A stretch of DNA of 64,000 nt from Helianthus annuus (taxonomy: Eukaryota > Streptophyta > Magnoliopsida > Asterales > Asteraceae). Position 1 is the first letter of the stretch, and each line of letters opens with the position of its first letter. A model generated the notes under the pieces. That model was not told the origin of the DNA. It made no database searches and saw only the letters and a list, made by a program, of their open reading frames with translations. Shown piece by piece: positions 24,401 through 32,968 of this stretch. The position numbers and the translations under genes were made by a program. Location of the stretch: contig NC_035433.2 in NCBI RefSeq assembly GCF_002127325.2, positions 95,322,723 to 95,386,722 on the forward strand, written 5' to 3'.

Positions 24401-24769
24401 TATTAAACATTTTACAAAAGTGTCGGTTGAATGTATTTACCAGTGTAAACTGACGTATTTTCCCAAAAAGACTAAATGCAGGTACTAAGCGTAATTGGCT
24501 GGATACTTCTCCTTAGCATCAATAAAGAGTCTCGCAAGCTTAAGATGCCTACGTCTGTTGAACAATTATTTTTATCTTATTATTGATCCCCTGTGGATTA
24601 TATTTTGACGAATGTGATACTTTGATATTCCATTCAATAGTTGAAATATATTTTTATGCTTCCGCTGTGCATTCATATATTGTGTGGTTTGACTATATTC
24701 TTGCCAACTACGTCACGGTAATCCCCCACCGGGCCCACCGGTGAGACATGTGGAAATCGGGGTGTGACA
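21432..24769 (+). mobile_element. 3.3-kb solo LTR (Ty3/gypsy type), copy 2
   Basis: Ends TGTAACACCTCGAAATTTTG and ATCGGGGTGTGACA with duplication CTAGG (21427-21431 and 24770-24774). It is the same family as 16993-20322 in the opposite orientation, at roughly nine matching bases in ten by eye. A TATA box CTATAAAAGGC lies at 22338-22348, preceded by a GC-rich block (22034-22160) with GCGGGCCGCG variants. It lies inside LTR 2 of the TRIM array. With copy 1 it makes an imperfect 3.3-kb inverted repeat around a 1.1-kb loop. Confidence 0.8.
22338..22348 (+). promoter_or_regulatory. TATA box of the solo LTR (copy 2)
   Basis: CTATAAAAGGC in the expected orientation, followed by a C/T-rich likely transcript start. 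The matching site in copy 1 is TATAAAA on the minus strand at about 19409-19415. Confidence 0.5.
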
Positions 24770-25180
24770 CTAGGGCAGAAATAAAATACTTAAATAAGAA
24801 ATAGAGAGGTCACTAATCCTAAAGTTTAGCCCTTAAATTCAGCCCTTTGACTCGTTCTTGACTTTCACTCCAATAGCAATCAACCCCCCATTAATTCAAC
24901 CCTAAATCTTTGCTCTTCATTGACTGGGTCAAGGTAATTGAACCGGGACCCGTTGGACCCAAACGGGTCAACCCGCTGACAAGGTAGAGTCCTATCAATA
25001 CTTCCCGCCCGGAGAAATGACTTGTCCTCAAGTCGATTTGGCGAAAACTTATATGCTCCTATCATTAATTGTTCATTGAATGGTTCAATGGAGAGATGGT
25101 GGCATGTAGTAGAGTTTTGAGCTTCTTGTTGGTCGGTGTCGGAAACCCACCTTTGTGCCATCCCATACTGATTTGGCAGG

Positions 25181-25759
25181 TCATTTTGACACCTGGTTGA
25201 AGTTGACAGTGATGCGATCGGTGGTACAAGAGCTGCGAAAGTTTGTCCCTTGTATGGGCGTGGTTGTAAACAACACGGGGGAGGGTACTTGTAGAACAGG
25301 TGTGATTGTTGGTGATGGTGGAGGTTTGTTTGAGGACGAAGTGAGGCAAGGAGAAGTGTAGGTAGCGATGTGCTTTGGTGGCAATTCAACGGTAATATGT
25401 GGTGGGGTGGCAGAAGTAGGTGGTTGAGATGTTACTGTTGGGGGTTGTGCTAGAGGAGATGGTGGTGTAGGGGCGGAAAATGACGGTGAGGATGGTATGG
25501 TCCCCTTGACCAGATTTGTCAATAGGCCTTGAGGTTCATCCTCGGGTTCTAAATTATGTTTAGGATGAGCAATGTGAGTAGGGATGATAGGATCAATCGC
25601 TGATCTAGAATGTACCATGATAGCGGATGTTCCAAACATCTGGGTCTTGATTGTTTCAACATCATTCTTCATGGCTACAAAAATTGAATCCAGTCGCGCT
25701 CCTATGGCTGCTAGTTGAGCAGCGATAGCATCTCTGTAATCCCCGGATTTCTGATCCAT
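25181..25759 (-). CDS. TRIM body 2: gag-like protein, 192 codons
   Basis: Same protein as body 1, without the stop: residues 1-45 form the heptad-patterned head (AIAAQLAAIGARLDSIFVAM), about residue 75 has EPEDEPQGLL, and about 85-190 are proline/serine/threonine-rich. Near 25234 a small deletion relative to body 1 moves the last 20 codons into another frame; body 1's frame continues to about 20542. No zinc knuckle or enzyme. It may be a remnant of the autonomous parent's gag or a retained small gag. Body 1 and body 2 differ at only a few positions, so they duplicated recently. Confidence 0.5.
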   Translation of the reverse strand: MDQKSGDYRDAIAAQLAAIGARLDSIFVAMKNDVETIKTQMFGTSAIMVHSRSAIDPIIPTHIAHPKHNLEPEDEPQGLLTNLVKGTIPSSPSFSAPTPPSPLAQPPTVTSQPPTSATPPHITVELPPKHIATYTSPCLTSSSNKPPPSPTITPVLQVPSPVLFTTTPIQGTNFRSSCTTDRITVNFNQVSK

Positions 25760-25790
25760 CTTCTCTCCGTTTCCCGGCTACGGAACCAAA

Positions 25791-26045
25791 TGATAGATTC
25801 CGGAAAATAAAGAGCTGATTTATTGAAATAATAAGATAGTTGGCCTGATTCGAGATGGCTAATCTCCAATACAAAAACACTTAGATAATCAAACTTAACA
25901 AGACATGACAAACTAGAACATGAAATGAAATACTTAAATGAAAAATAAAAGAGTTACTTCCTAAACTTAAGCCCCTAAATTCAGCCTTTTGACTTTGACA
26001 CTCCTAAAATTTAGCCCATAGATTTAAATTAGCAGGTTTGTATCA
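25791..26045 (-). repeat. TRIM array LTR 3 (short, diverged)
   Basis: Starts TGATAGATTCCGG and ends GGTTTGTATCA. It lacks about 95 bp relative to LTR 4 and has more substitutions in its right half, so it comes from a different lineage of the family than LTRs 1, 2 and 4. Confidence 0.75.
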
Positions 26046-26272
26046 ATACTTCTGGCCCGAAAAATCGACTTGTCCTCAAGTCAAAAAGAAGGTAGACCCT
26101 AAATCTTTGCTAGGACTTGTCCTCAATACTTCCCGCCCGGAAAAACGACTCGTCCTCAAGTCGAAAAGAAGGTTGACCCGTTGGACCCAAACGGGTCAAC
26201 CCGCTGACAAGGTAGAGTCCTATCAATACTTCCCGCCCGGAAAAACGACTCGTCCTCAAGTCGAAAAGAAGT
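26046..26272 (-). repeat. Three purine-tract modules and an LTR-end scrap
   Basis: The module ATACTTCCCGCCCGGAAAAA followed by CGACTCGTCCTCAAGTCG occurs at about 26046, 26126 and 26226. A 53-bp LTR end (26173-26225, ending GAGTCCTATCA) lies between the second and third. These are scars of unequal recombination or template switching within the array. Confidence 0.65.
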
Positions 26273-26866
26273 GAAACTGGGACTGCAGTCAATAACAAAT
26301 TCCTTGGCCATCAACAGTTGTTTCTTTTTCTGCTTCCATCTATGAACTGCAACCTTTTCATGATCGTTAACCCAAACCTTGTAGTCACCATCAGAAGAAG
26401 AATGGACAGCCATAGGCTGATTAGTTAACCAAATCTTCTCTACGCCATCTCTTACCTTCAATCGAACACTGCCTCTGATTGCATAAACACCATCGCGAAT
26501 CTTCAGTTGACCACCCAAGTCATGGTAGCTGATCTTCAATTGACCACCCAAGACATGGTTGCTGATCTTCGATTGACCCCCCAAGACGTGCTCAAATCGA
26601 TCTTCGTCGATACTATCAAGATCTTCCTCTTTGACCGGACCTGGGAGTGGTCCGTTAGGCTCATCCTCGGGTTCCTTGGTTAACTGTGTTTGTCTTGCTA
26701 GCCAAGCTTCCCTGATCGCTGCAATATCATTCTTCAGAGATAACAAGGAATCGAGTTTTTCTGAAATGATCTTCAATTGTGCAGCGATTGAATCATAAAA
26801 AATTCCGCTGTCTCCAATCTGGTTGCTCCGGGTCTGCACCATCAGGTTTCCCGGCAATGGAACCAA
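26156..26866 (-). CDS. TRIM body 3: divergent gag-like protein with LGGQLKI repeats
   Basis: The head reads MVQTRSNQIGDSGIFYDSIA, then AQLKIISEKLDSLLSLKNDI, and keeps the EPEDEP motif of bodies 1 and 2. It then differs: three tandem peptides of the type VLGGQLKISYH (about 26510-26590) and a basic tail VHRWKQKKKQLLM. The frame overruns into an LTR fragment after about 26280. The last codons are therefore not meaningful. Shared head and different tail show the array is built from two sub-families. Confidence 0.45.
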   Translation of the reverse strand: MVPLPGNLMVQTRSNQIGDSGIFYDSIAAQLKIISEKLDSLLSLKNDIAAIREAWLARQTQLTKEPEDEPNGPLPGPVKEEDLDSIDEDRFEHVLGGQSKISNHVLGGQLKISYHDLGGQLKIRDGVYAIRGSVRLKVRDGVEKIWLTNQPMAVHSSSDGDYKVWVNDHEKVAVHRWKQKKKQLLMAKEFVIDCSPSFTSFRLEDESFFRAGSIDRTLPCQRVDPFGSNGSTFFST

Positions 26867-26867
26867 A

Positions 26868-27217
26868 TGATAGATACCGGAAAATAAAGAGCTGATTTAT
26901 TGAAATAATAAGATAGTTGGCCTGATTCGAGATGGCTAATCTCCAATACAGAAACACTTAGATAATCAAACTTAACAAGACATAGAAAACTAGGGCAGAA
27001 ATGAAATACTTAAATAAGAAATAGAGAGGTCACTAATCCTAAAGTTTAGCCCTTAAATTAAGCCCTTTGACTCGTTCTTGACTTTCACTCCAATAGCAGT
27101 CAACCCCCTATTAATTCAACCCTAAATCTTTGCTCTTCATTGACTGGGTCAAGGTAATTGAACCGGGACCCGTTGGACCCAAACGGGTCAACCCGCTGAC
27201 AAGGTAGAGTCCTATCA
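26868..27217 (-). repeat. TRIM array LTR 4 (intact, 350 bp)
   Basis: TGATAG...CTATCA ends with an uninterrupted body. It is the reference copy for the family here. The right edge abuts the LINE with the TTGCC duplication. Confidence 0.85.
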
Positions 27218-27222
27218 TTGCC

Positions 27223-28832
27223 CTTTTTTTTCATCCGATTTAACAGTTCCTTGCCTCAAAAAATCATCCATCTCATACCCATCCGTCTCGTTAAGAACCT
27301 CGACTACCTCTTCATCCTCCACATCGTGCTGGGCCGACCCTGATGTGTTACCACCCTCATCCACATTAACACTAGGATCGTTGAGAACATCAAAAGGGTT
27401 TGAAATTTGAACGGACGATTTCGACCCTTTGACCGACTCATCTTTTTTCGTGGAAACCACCGGATTAGAATTAGGATCCCCTCCCTTACCCTTAGACGCA
27501 ACAGACCTATATTCAAATTTTTGCTTTGGTTTGTTGACATTAAAACCAACCTTCCTAGCTGCCTTCTTACCTTGAACAGTCGTGTAACCATCGTCGTCCA
27601 CAATGGGTTGCCGCTTTGAAAGACCCCTGTCCTGAATCGGCTGCTTAAACTTCTTATCATGACCAGGGATCTTGCCATGTTGAGGATTGCCATTAGATAC
27701 TTTCGAAGCCTGCTTAGGACAACAGTCCTCATTGTGGCCAAAAACACAGCATCGACCACACCTATGGGGACACCATTCATATTCGACATAAACCTTCTCC
27801 TTGATAAAACCATCCCCATCAAGACGAGGAACCGCAATAGTCAACTCCTCCTTGAAATCAGTATCGGCTGAAATCTCAACCAGAGCACGAGCAAAACTGC
27901 TTCTACCCCACATATCTACGCACATTGAGGTAGTGAACGAATCCAAAGCTTTCGGCTCCCCGATAGTTGTAGCAATCAAACTTAAACCATCCTCCGTATA
28001 TGCCGCTATAGGAACTTCATGGAGTTTAACCCAAACCTGAACCTTTTTCACTTCCTTCTTCTCTAACTTTACCGACGGTGACCAAACTTCCAAAAACAAC
28101 GACTGTGAACGAATAATCCACGGTCCCTCAGTAAGAGCGTTCATCATACCTGCATGATCCGCGAACTTGAAAAAGAAAAAAACCATTGGCGTTCATCATT
28201 GATTTCTGTAGACCAAATCATTTCCAATTATTCTTAACATAGTAATCCACAACAGGAAACGCAACCCGATCCCCCAAAAAGTATCCATACAACGTGTTTG
28301 CTAGCTTATCTTGCACTACTCTGTCAGAGTCCCTAGATAAGACAACATCACATCCATCCTGCTTCTCATCAGTCACCAAAGAACGAAAATTCACCTTCCT
28401 CGCACTAGCTCCCCTAACAGATTCAGCATATGACAAAGGTTTTACTCCATTAACATGATCCTGCTGACTACAATTTTCATGAACTTGATGTTTCTCTACA
28501 CCCTGAATAACCGAACTGACTTTCTCAACATTATCAAGGATAACGGGTTTTGAAATGGCAGCGAGCCCATCGATAACCGATACATTATCTGAGAAAAACA
28601 TACCTCTCCTCGGTAACATAGATTTTCCTTCGATGTTAGTCACCCGTAGGCCAATACCGCGAACAGGAACTGTACCCGGAGTAGAGCCTGTCTCTTGAGT
28701 CCCGGAATCCTTCAGAGCATCAGTAGTCACCGGTGATAAAGGAAAACCATCCTGATCAAACAATCCTTGATTCACAAGATTATAAGGGATGTTACTCCCC
28801 GGATAATCACGATCATTCATTAGTAAAAACAC
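27223..28832 (-). pseudogene. LINE ORF1: DUF4283/CCHC nucleic-acid-binding protein (broken)
   Basis: It starts at ATG 28832 (MFLLMNDRDYPGSN). After NNWK a TGA (about 28216) and a one-base shift break the frame; it resumes as MVFFFFKFADHAGMMNALTE and ...GPWIIRSQSLFLEVW. This is the DUF4283 region of plant LINE ORF1 proteins, followed by the zinc knuckle CPHRCGRCCVFGHNEDCC (about 27735-27790). The last codons lie across the LTR insertion: a one-base correction in an A/G run gives ...STPSSSVNDG and a TAG at 16790-16792. That stop overlaps the ORF2 ATG by 8 bases (ATGGTTAG). ORF1 of L1-type elements binds the element RNA; that role is from the family. Confidence 0.8.
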
Positions 28833-29276
28833 AACTCTCCCTTAAACAACGAAGCAGAAGACACCATGCAACCAGAAAAACGACCACTACGCCAAGAAAC
28901 CGAAGAACACTTCAAGAGAACAAAAAGATGAAAAACCCTAATCCTTTAACCCTAGCGCCGAATTTCAATCCCAAACTGATTAATCCAGAGTATCAATCTA
29001 GCTAAATTTAACTCAGTAAACCGCGACCAATGACAACCGGATTAATAAATCAGGATTTCAAAACAGCAAACTATGGCTGCGATTTAAGAAGAACAAAAGA
29101 AAAAACCCTAATTTCAGATTGATCACTATTGCTAACGAGTTCGTTATAGAATTTTGATAAACAAAACTCTAATCACAGACTGTTATACAAACGATCTCAA
29201 AGAAAATGTAGGGTTTCATGAAGAACAAGAAAAATCGCCCAGAAGAGAGAGCATAGGGTTTGCTTCATATGATTTT
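28833..29276 (-). other. LINE 5' leader
   Basis: The 444 bases upstream of ORF1 up to the target-site duplication. On the minus strand they contain repeated AGGGTTT / TTAGGGTTTTT motifs common in plant leaders and no long frame. The internal promoter of the LINE would be here; nothing more specific is visible. Confidence 0.6.
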
Positions 29277-29416
29277 TTGGTTCACTTTTTTTAGCCTAAA
29301 TATAAGAGAACAGAGTGGGTTTGAGCAATTTATAATAAGACTAAGGTTTTCGATATATATAGTCGAGTGCGTGCGAGGATTACTGGCAATTCAATGACTA
29401 AGGTTGGAGGTTGAAT

Positions 29417-29570
29417 GTTTTTTTTACCACTAACTCACACTCTCTATATATCTACTTCTAAAACTACACATTTTATCCGGGAGATTTGAACCCTCCACCT
29501 TATGAGGTGAGGCACCTTTTCTATACACCTTAGTATTGATAAGCTACAACCCCCTTGGTAAATGAGTTTT
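29417..29570 (-). mobile_element. Probable tRNA-derived SINE
   Basis: On the minus strand: TAGCTTATCAATACTAAGG (weak A box), GAGGGTTCAAATCTCCC (good B box) and an A-run tail at 29425-29418. No clear target-site duplication, so boundaries are approximate. Confidence 0.4.
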
Positions 29571-29899
29571 GTAGCTATCACTAGCAGCGAACGAAAAAAA
29601 GTAATCGATCAATGGTAGCAACTCACTAACTCGGTCACAAAATTCGATGCATAAAGAAAAAGAAAGACATATCTTATGGTGTACAAATCGTTCCCGTGGA
29701 AGTATAGGGCTAGATATCCTCATATCTTATGTTCCTAATAGTGAAATAGAAAACAACAATACGTGCAAAGAAAGTATCTTATGGGACCACCAATTGAAGT
29801 AATCACATTTGTTGCAAACACATACGCTCACACCTTAAGGCTGCGTTTGAGAAGACTTTACTAATGTCAAAAGCTCATGTCTTATAGAAGATGAAGAAT
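29571..29899. other. AT-rich spacer, nothing recognised
   Basis: No open frame, inverted repeat or similarity to other parts of the window was seen. Confidence 0.4.
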
Positions 29900-30075
29900 T
29901 CCAATGTGAGGAATGAGTTCGTAAGGGCTATTAGGTCACGGGGCCCTCCATGAGTAGGAGGTTGCGGGTTCGAACCAACGTCAGAACATCGCCGCCACCC
30001 CGCGGGTATTGCAGGCGTGTTCAGTTGGCTAGCATGAATACCCGCATGAGTTTTGTATTCTTCAATGCTTTTTTG
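29900..30075 (+). mobile_element. Possible second SINE-like sequence
   Basis: A strong B box GCGGGTTCGAACC (29958-29970) follows a weak A-box-like TTCGTAAGGGCTATTAGG at a tRNA-like distance. The downstream part is GC-rich (CGCCGCCACCCCGCGGG), then AT-rich. No poly(A) tail or duplication was fixed. Confidence 0.35.
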
Positions 30076-30264
30076 ACCGTTGAACCCCAAAATTGAGCGT
30101 TTACTTTTTAAAAAGAATACAAATAATTTATTACCTTTCTCTATTAAACCAACCCTTTCAATTATTTAATCTACCTCATCCACAAAACTCTCTCAATTTT
30201 ATGTTTCCATCTACGAAAACCTCTCTAAATTTTATATCCCCATCTACAAAAGTCTCATCTCAAA

Positions 30265-30626
30265 ATGGCAAAGATTTCGTTGACCGAAGAGGAAGACATC
30301 GTGTTGGCGATATCTTATGTCGCAATCCATCACGAACGCTCATCCCCTAGTGGAAAGGCTACTTTTTGGAACCGGGTGAGGTGTTCCAACAATATTGTAT
30401 CCATGTTGGTGAGACCACCCAAAACGTGGATCAAGTAGACTCACGTTTCTCATTTGTCCGTTTCAGGTGTTCAAGATTCCATAGAAGGTTTATGAATGTG
30501 GAAAATCCCCACAACCAGCTCTCGGAGGCGAAAGTTATTCATGTGGCCCTTGTGGACTACAAACACGCCTACGATGAGGATTTTGAGCACGTTTCAATGT
30601 GGCGAATTATTAAGACGTATGTTTAA
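30265..30626 (+). pseudogene. Broken Myb/SANT-like gene (Harbinger-associated type)
   Basis: The start reads MAKISLTEEEDIVLAISYVA, then ATFWNRV, the first helix of the Myb/SANT protein type. A TAG follows at about 30436 and the frame shifts. A second frame (30366-30626) gives the later part, ...SEAKVIHVALVDYKHAYDED, matching the region after the SANT fold in that family. At least one stop and one or two indels make it a pseudogene. It is related in type, not closely in sequence, to 11026-11307. Confidence 0.5.
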
Positions 30627-31197
30627 GTTTTATGTTTTAATTTTATGTAATGCTTTAGGTTTTATGTATTATGTTTTATTTTAATGTAAGGTTTTAAGTT
30701 TTAGGTAAAGAATAATCCAAAAGTTCAGTTTCGGTACATTTTTTAGGTTTTACTAAGAAGGTAAATCGACACCTTTTTAGGCATTAGGTTTTACAAAGAA
30801 GGTAGATCCTCACATTTTTTGCCGATAAAAGATTAAAAATCTAAATTTTAAATTTTAGCCCGGTACTGGTATATCGGTATAACCAAATTTATTGGTGGTA
30901 CATCTTCTTTGTCGTTCTCTCAGTTTACCAGTATGATTCGTGTCAGATAAGGTATCCGGTTTAACTGGTTCAACTGACCGGTATAAACTAGTTTTTAAAA
31001 CCTTGCCCTTGAGTTCCCGTGCCTCCCATAATAAAACTTTATCTTTTACCCTTCAACTTTTCTCTTCACACATATTCTATACTTTCCTTTTTTGTTCGTT
31101 CCACCCAAACATTTAATCAACCGAATGTCAGCATGCAATTTCACACCCAAACATTTTTTTTAAATATGTTTTCATCATTACGCATGTCAATTATTTG
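30627..31197. other. AT-rich spacer with ACCGGTATA motifs
   Basis: No gene. The part at 30860-30990 has repeated CCGGTATA/ACTGGTATA motifs resembling those in 9312-9860, probably another degenerate transposon. Confidence 0.35.
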
Positions 31198-31202
31198 ACT
31201 TT

Positions 31203-31384
31203 TGTTGCGAAACTAGCCTAATAGCAAATAATAAGAGTAGAAGAAGAAGAAAATAATAGGGAGAAGAGATCTAATATTTCATTGATTGAGCAATAGCGGT
31301 ATATATAGGAGTACAAAACTTGGAGAGAAAGCTAATCTATTTTTGTAGTTGATAACCATAATAAATAATAATATATTTATAACA
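31203..31384 (-). repeat. Copia 3' LTR (182 bp)
   Basis: It differs from the 5' LTR at a handful of positions (for example AGAGATCT against AAAGATCT). The adjoining 31385-31640 has two copies of GCCTCGTTAAAAACCTT and AAACCCA.TGGGACAAAA, a 3' non-coding region often seen in copia elements. Confidence 0.8.
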
Positions 31385-32259
31385 CTCCCCCTTGGTTATC
31401 AACTTCTTATGCTTGGAGATACTGCCTCGTTAAAAACCTTGCCAGGAAAACCCAGTGGGACAAAAACATAGCTAAGGGAAAAAGAGTGCAGCCTGTAATG
31501 CATATTTTATCTCCCTGATACATCTAGATCAGGTTTGTTGCCTCGTTAAAAACCTTACTAAGAAAACCCAATGGGACAAAACTTAGTCAAGGGAAAAAGA
31601 GTGCAACTTGAATAAGTCTCCCCCTCATTTTAACATGTGTCCTTTAAGTGATGTGTCCATCTTCCTTCAAAGTTAATCAAAGCTTTTGTAGCCAATGATT
31701 TTTCGCTCGATCCCTTAATGCACAATCATTTATGCTGAGCAATGTTGTATAATCTTCTAACGAGACTTTAGATGGCTCCTTTCAAAAATATCATATGTCC
31801 ACGACTGTGTTTTGTTACATTTCTGATCTACAAGACTAACCAAGCTTGTTTTGATGAGTTAGTAAAATATAATCAAATATCGTTTATACCTGAAATATTT
31901 CTTTGAACTCATTCCATTGTCACTTCGCTTGACAAAGGCTATATCATGATAATAAACTCAAGCGAAAGATATTATAACCATACATAGCTAGCAAAACATG
32001 TTAATGAACATACGCATTTAACGATGTTACTTCTAAAATGAGAATCTCTAATTTGGTAAAAGATGGTAATAGGCATTTCTTATAACACGTGACTTAAGAA
32101 CCTTTAACATACTTTAAGGTTCAACCATGTCTATACTAAAATATCCCAACATCATCTTCTAGATATACTCGAGGGATTGATAAAATATAATTACATATAT
32201 ACTCGAACTGTGTGCCAAGGTCATTCAAAAATTCTCCCTCTAAAAGATCGACAGTTTCT

Positions 32260-32963
32260 CTCGATGATGTGTAGACATCATCACTGTAAACTGCGATGAT
32301 ATTGAACTATTAAAAGTAGAATGTTGATAAAACATGCCTAATTTTATCAAACATATATCCCTCTTTATCTGTCTCGAGTTGTACAACACTCGACCCGATT
32401 ATTTTAGTCCATACATATTTTGTCAACTTCATATTGTATGTTCTTGAAATTTTGACATCAATGCTTCTGGCATTATCAATCCATGAGAAAATTCATTCCA
32501 TCTTATCCCAATATGCATGTGCTTTCATTCTTCAGGAGCTTTGCTACATAAATTTGCATATTTAACACACAGATATCTATATCATATGCAAAAATGCCAT
32601 TTACACTTGCTTTTATCTCCAAAAATCCATATTGTACTATGCTTGTACACTTTTTATTGAGATATCATAATCATCATGTACAAGTTTTCTATGTATCATT
32701 ATTGGTGCACAAGAATTACATCGTTAAGATGTTTCAATTCACCTTTATGTAACTCATCAGGAGTTCAATCGTATTCAAATATGAATATGTATACAACGAT
32801 CATGTTGTTCTCGAGAACTTTATTTACATGGTTTTGATAATTTAAATCCTCCAGAGACTTTCATGTAAACTTTCAGTATCAAGTGATACATATTATTCAT
32901 AAGATGCATGTCAATTCTCTCTTTAATATTATTACCAGACTAATTAAATATTGGAACGCTATT
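32260..32963 (-). pseudogene. Copia reverse transcriptase remnant, distal part
   Basis: Minus-strand reading across broken frames gives FQYLISLV, MHLMN, YMKVSGGFKL and, at about 32270-32297, AVYSDDVYTS. The last corresponds to the YVDD catalytic site, with V replaced by S. It continues the RT fragment at 40665-40760 across the inserted LTR element. Confidence 0.6.
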
Positions 32964-32968
32964 GTATC

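Larger units (their letters stand above)
21305..24997 (-). repeat. TRIM array LTR 2 (split by a solo LTR)
   Basis: LTR halves are 21305-21431 and 24770-24997, interrupted by 21432-24769. It lies between two bodies, so it served as both a 5' and a 3' LTR. Confidence 0.85.
16827..27217 (-). mobile_element. Four-LTR, three-body TRIM-like retrotransposon array
   Basis: LTRs of about 350 bp begin TGATAGATACCGG and end GAGTCCTATCA on the + strand. They alternate with three internal bodies: LTR 16827-20511 (split), body 20512-21304, LTR 21305-24997 (split), body 24998-25790, LTR 25791-26045 (diverged), body 26046-26867, LTR 26868-27217. TTGCC occurs once on each outer side (16822-16826 and 27218-27222), so the array occupies one insertion site in the LINE. 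Each body has a primer-binding site next to the right LTR (TTTGGTTCCGTTGCCGGG on the minus strand, matching a tRNA-Asp-type site) and a purine tract (CCGGGCGGGAAGTAT) next to the left LTR. No protease, polymerase or integrase: the element is non-autonomous. Confidence 0.85.
12945..29276 (-). mobile_element. Full-length plant L1-type LINE, split by an LTR array
   Basis: The element is flanked by TTGGTTCACTTTTTTT at 12929-12944 and 29277-29292 and has a poly(A) tail (T run on + strand, ending 12951). Its own sequence is 12945-16826 plus about 27218-29276, close to 5.9 kb: 5' leader, ORF1 (nucleic-acid-binding), ORF2 (endonuclease, reverse transcriptase, zinc-binding C-terminus), 3'UTR. A single 10.4-kb insertion at 16827-27217, with TTGCC duplicated, separates ORF1 from ORF2. 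Several stops and frameshifts show it is dead, but complete end to end. Confidence 0.85.

Noticed and set aside
28900..29240. Telomere-like AACCCTAA motifs
   Set aside because: Scattered single copies in the LINE leader, not tandem TTTAGGG arrays.
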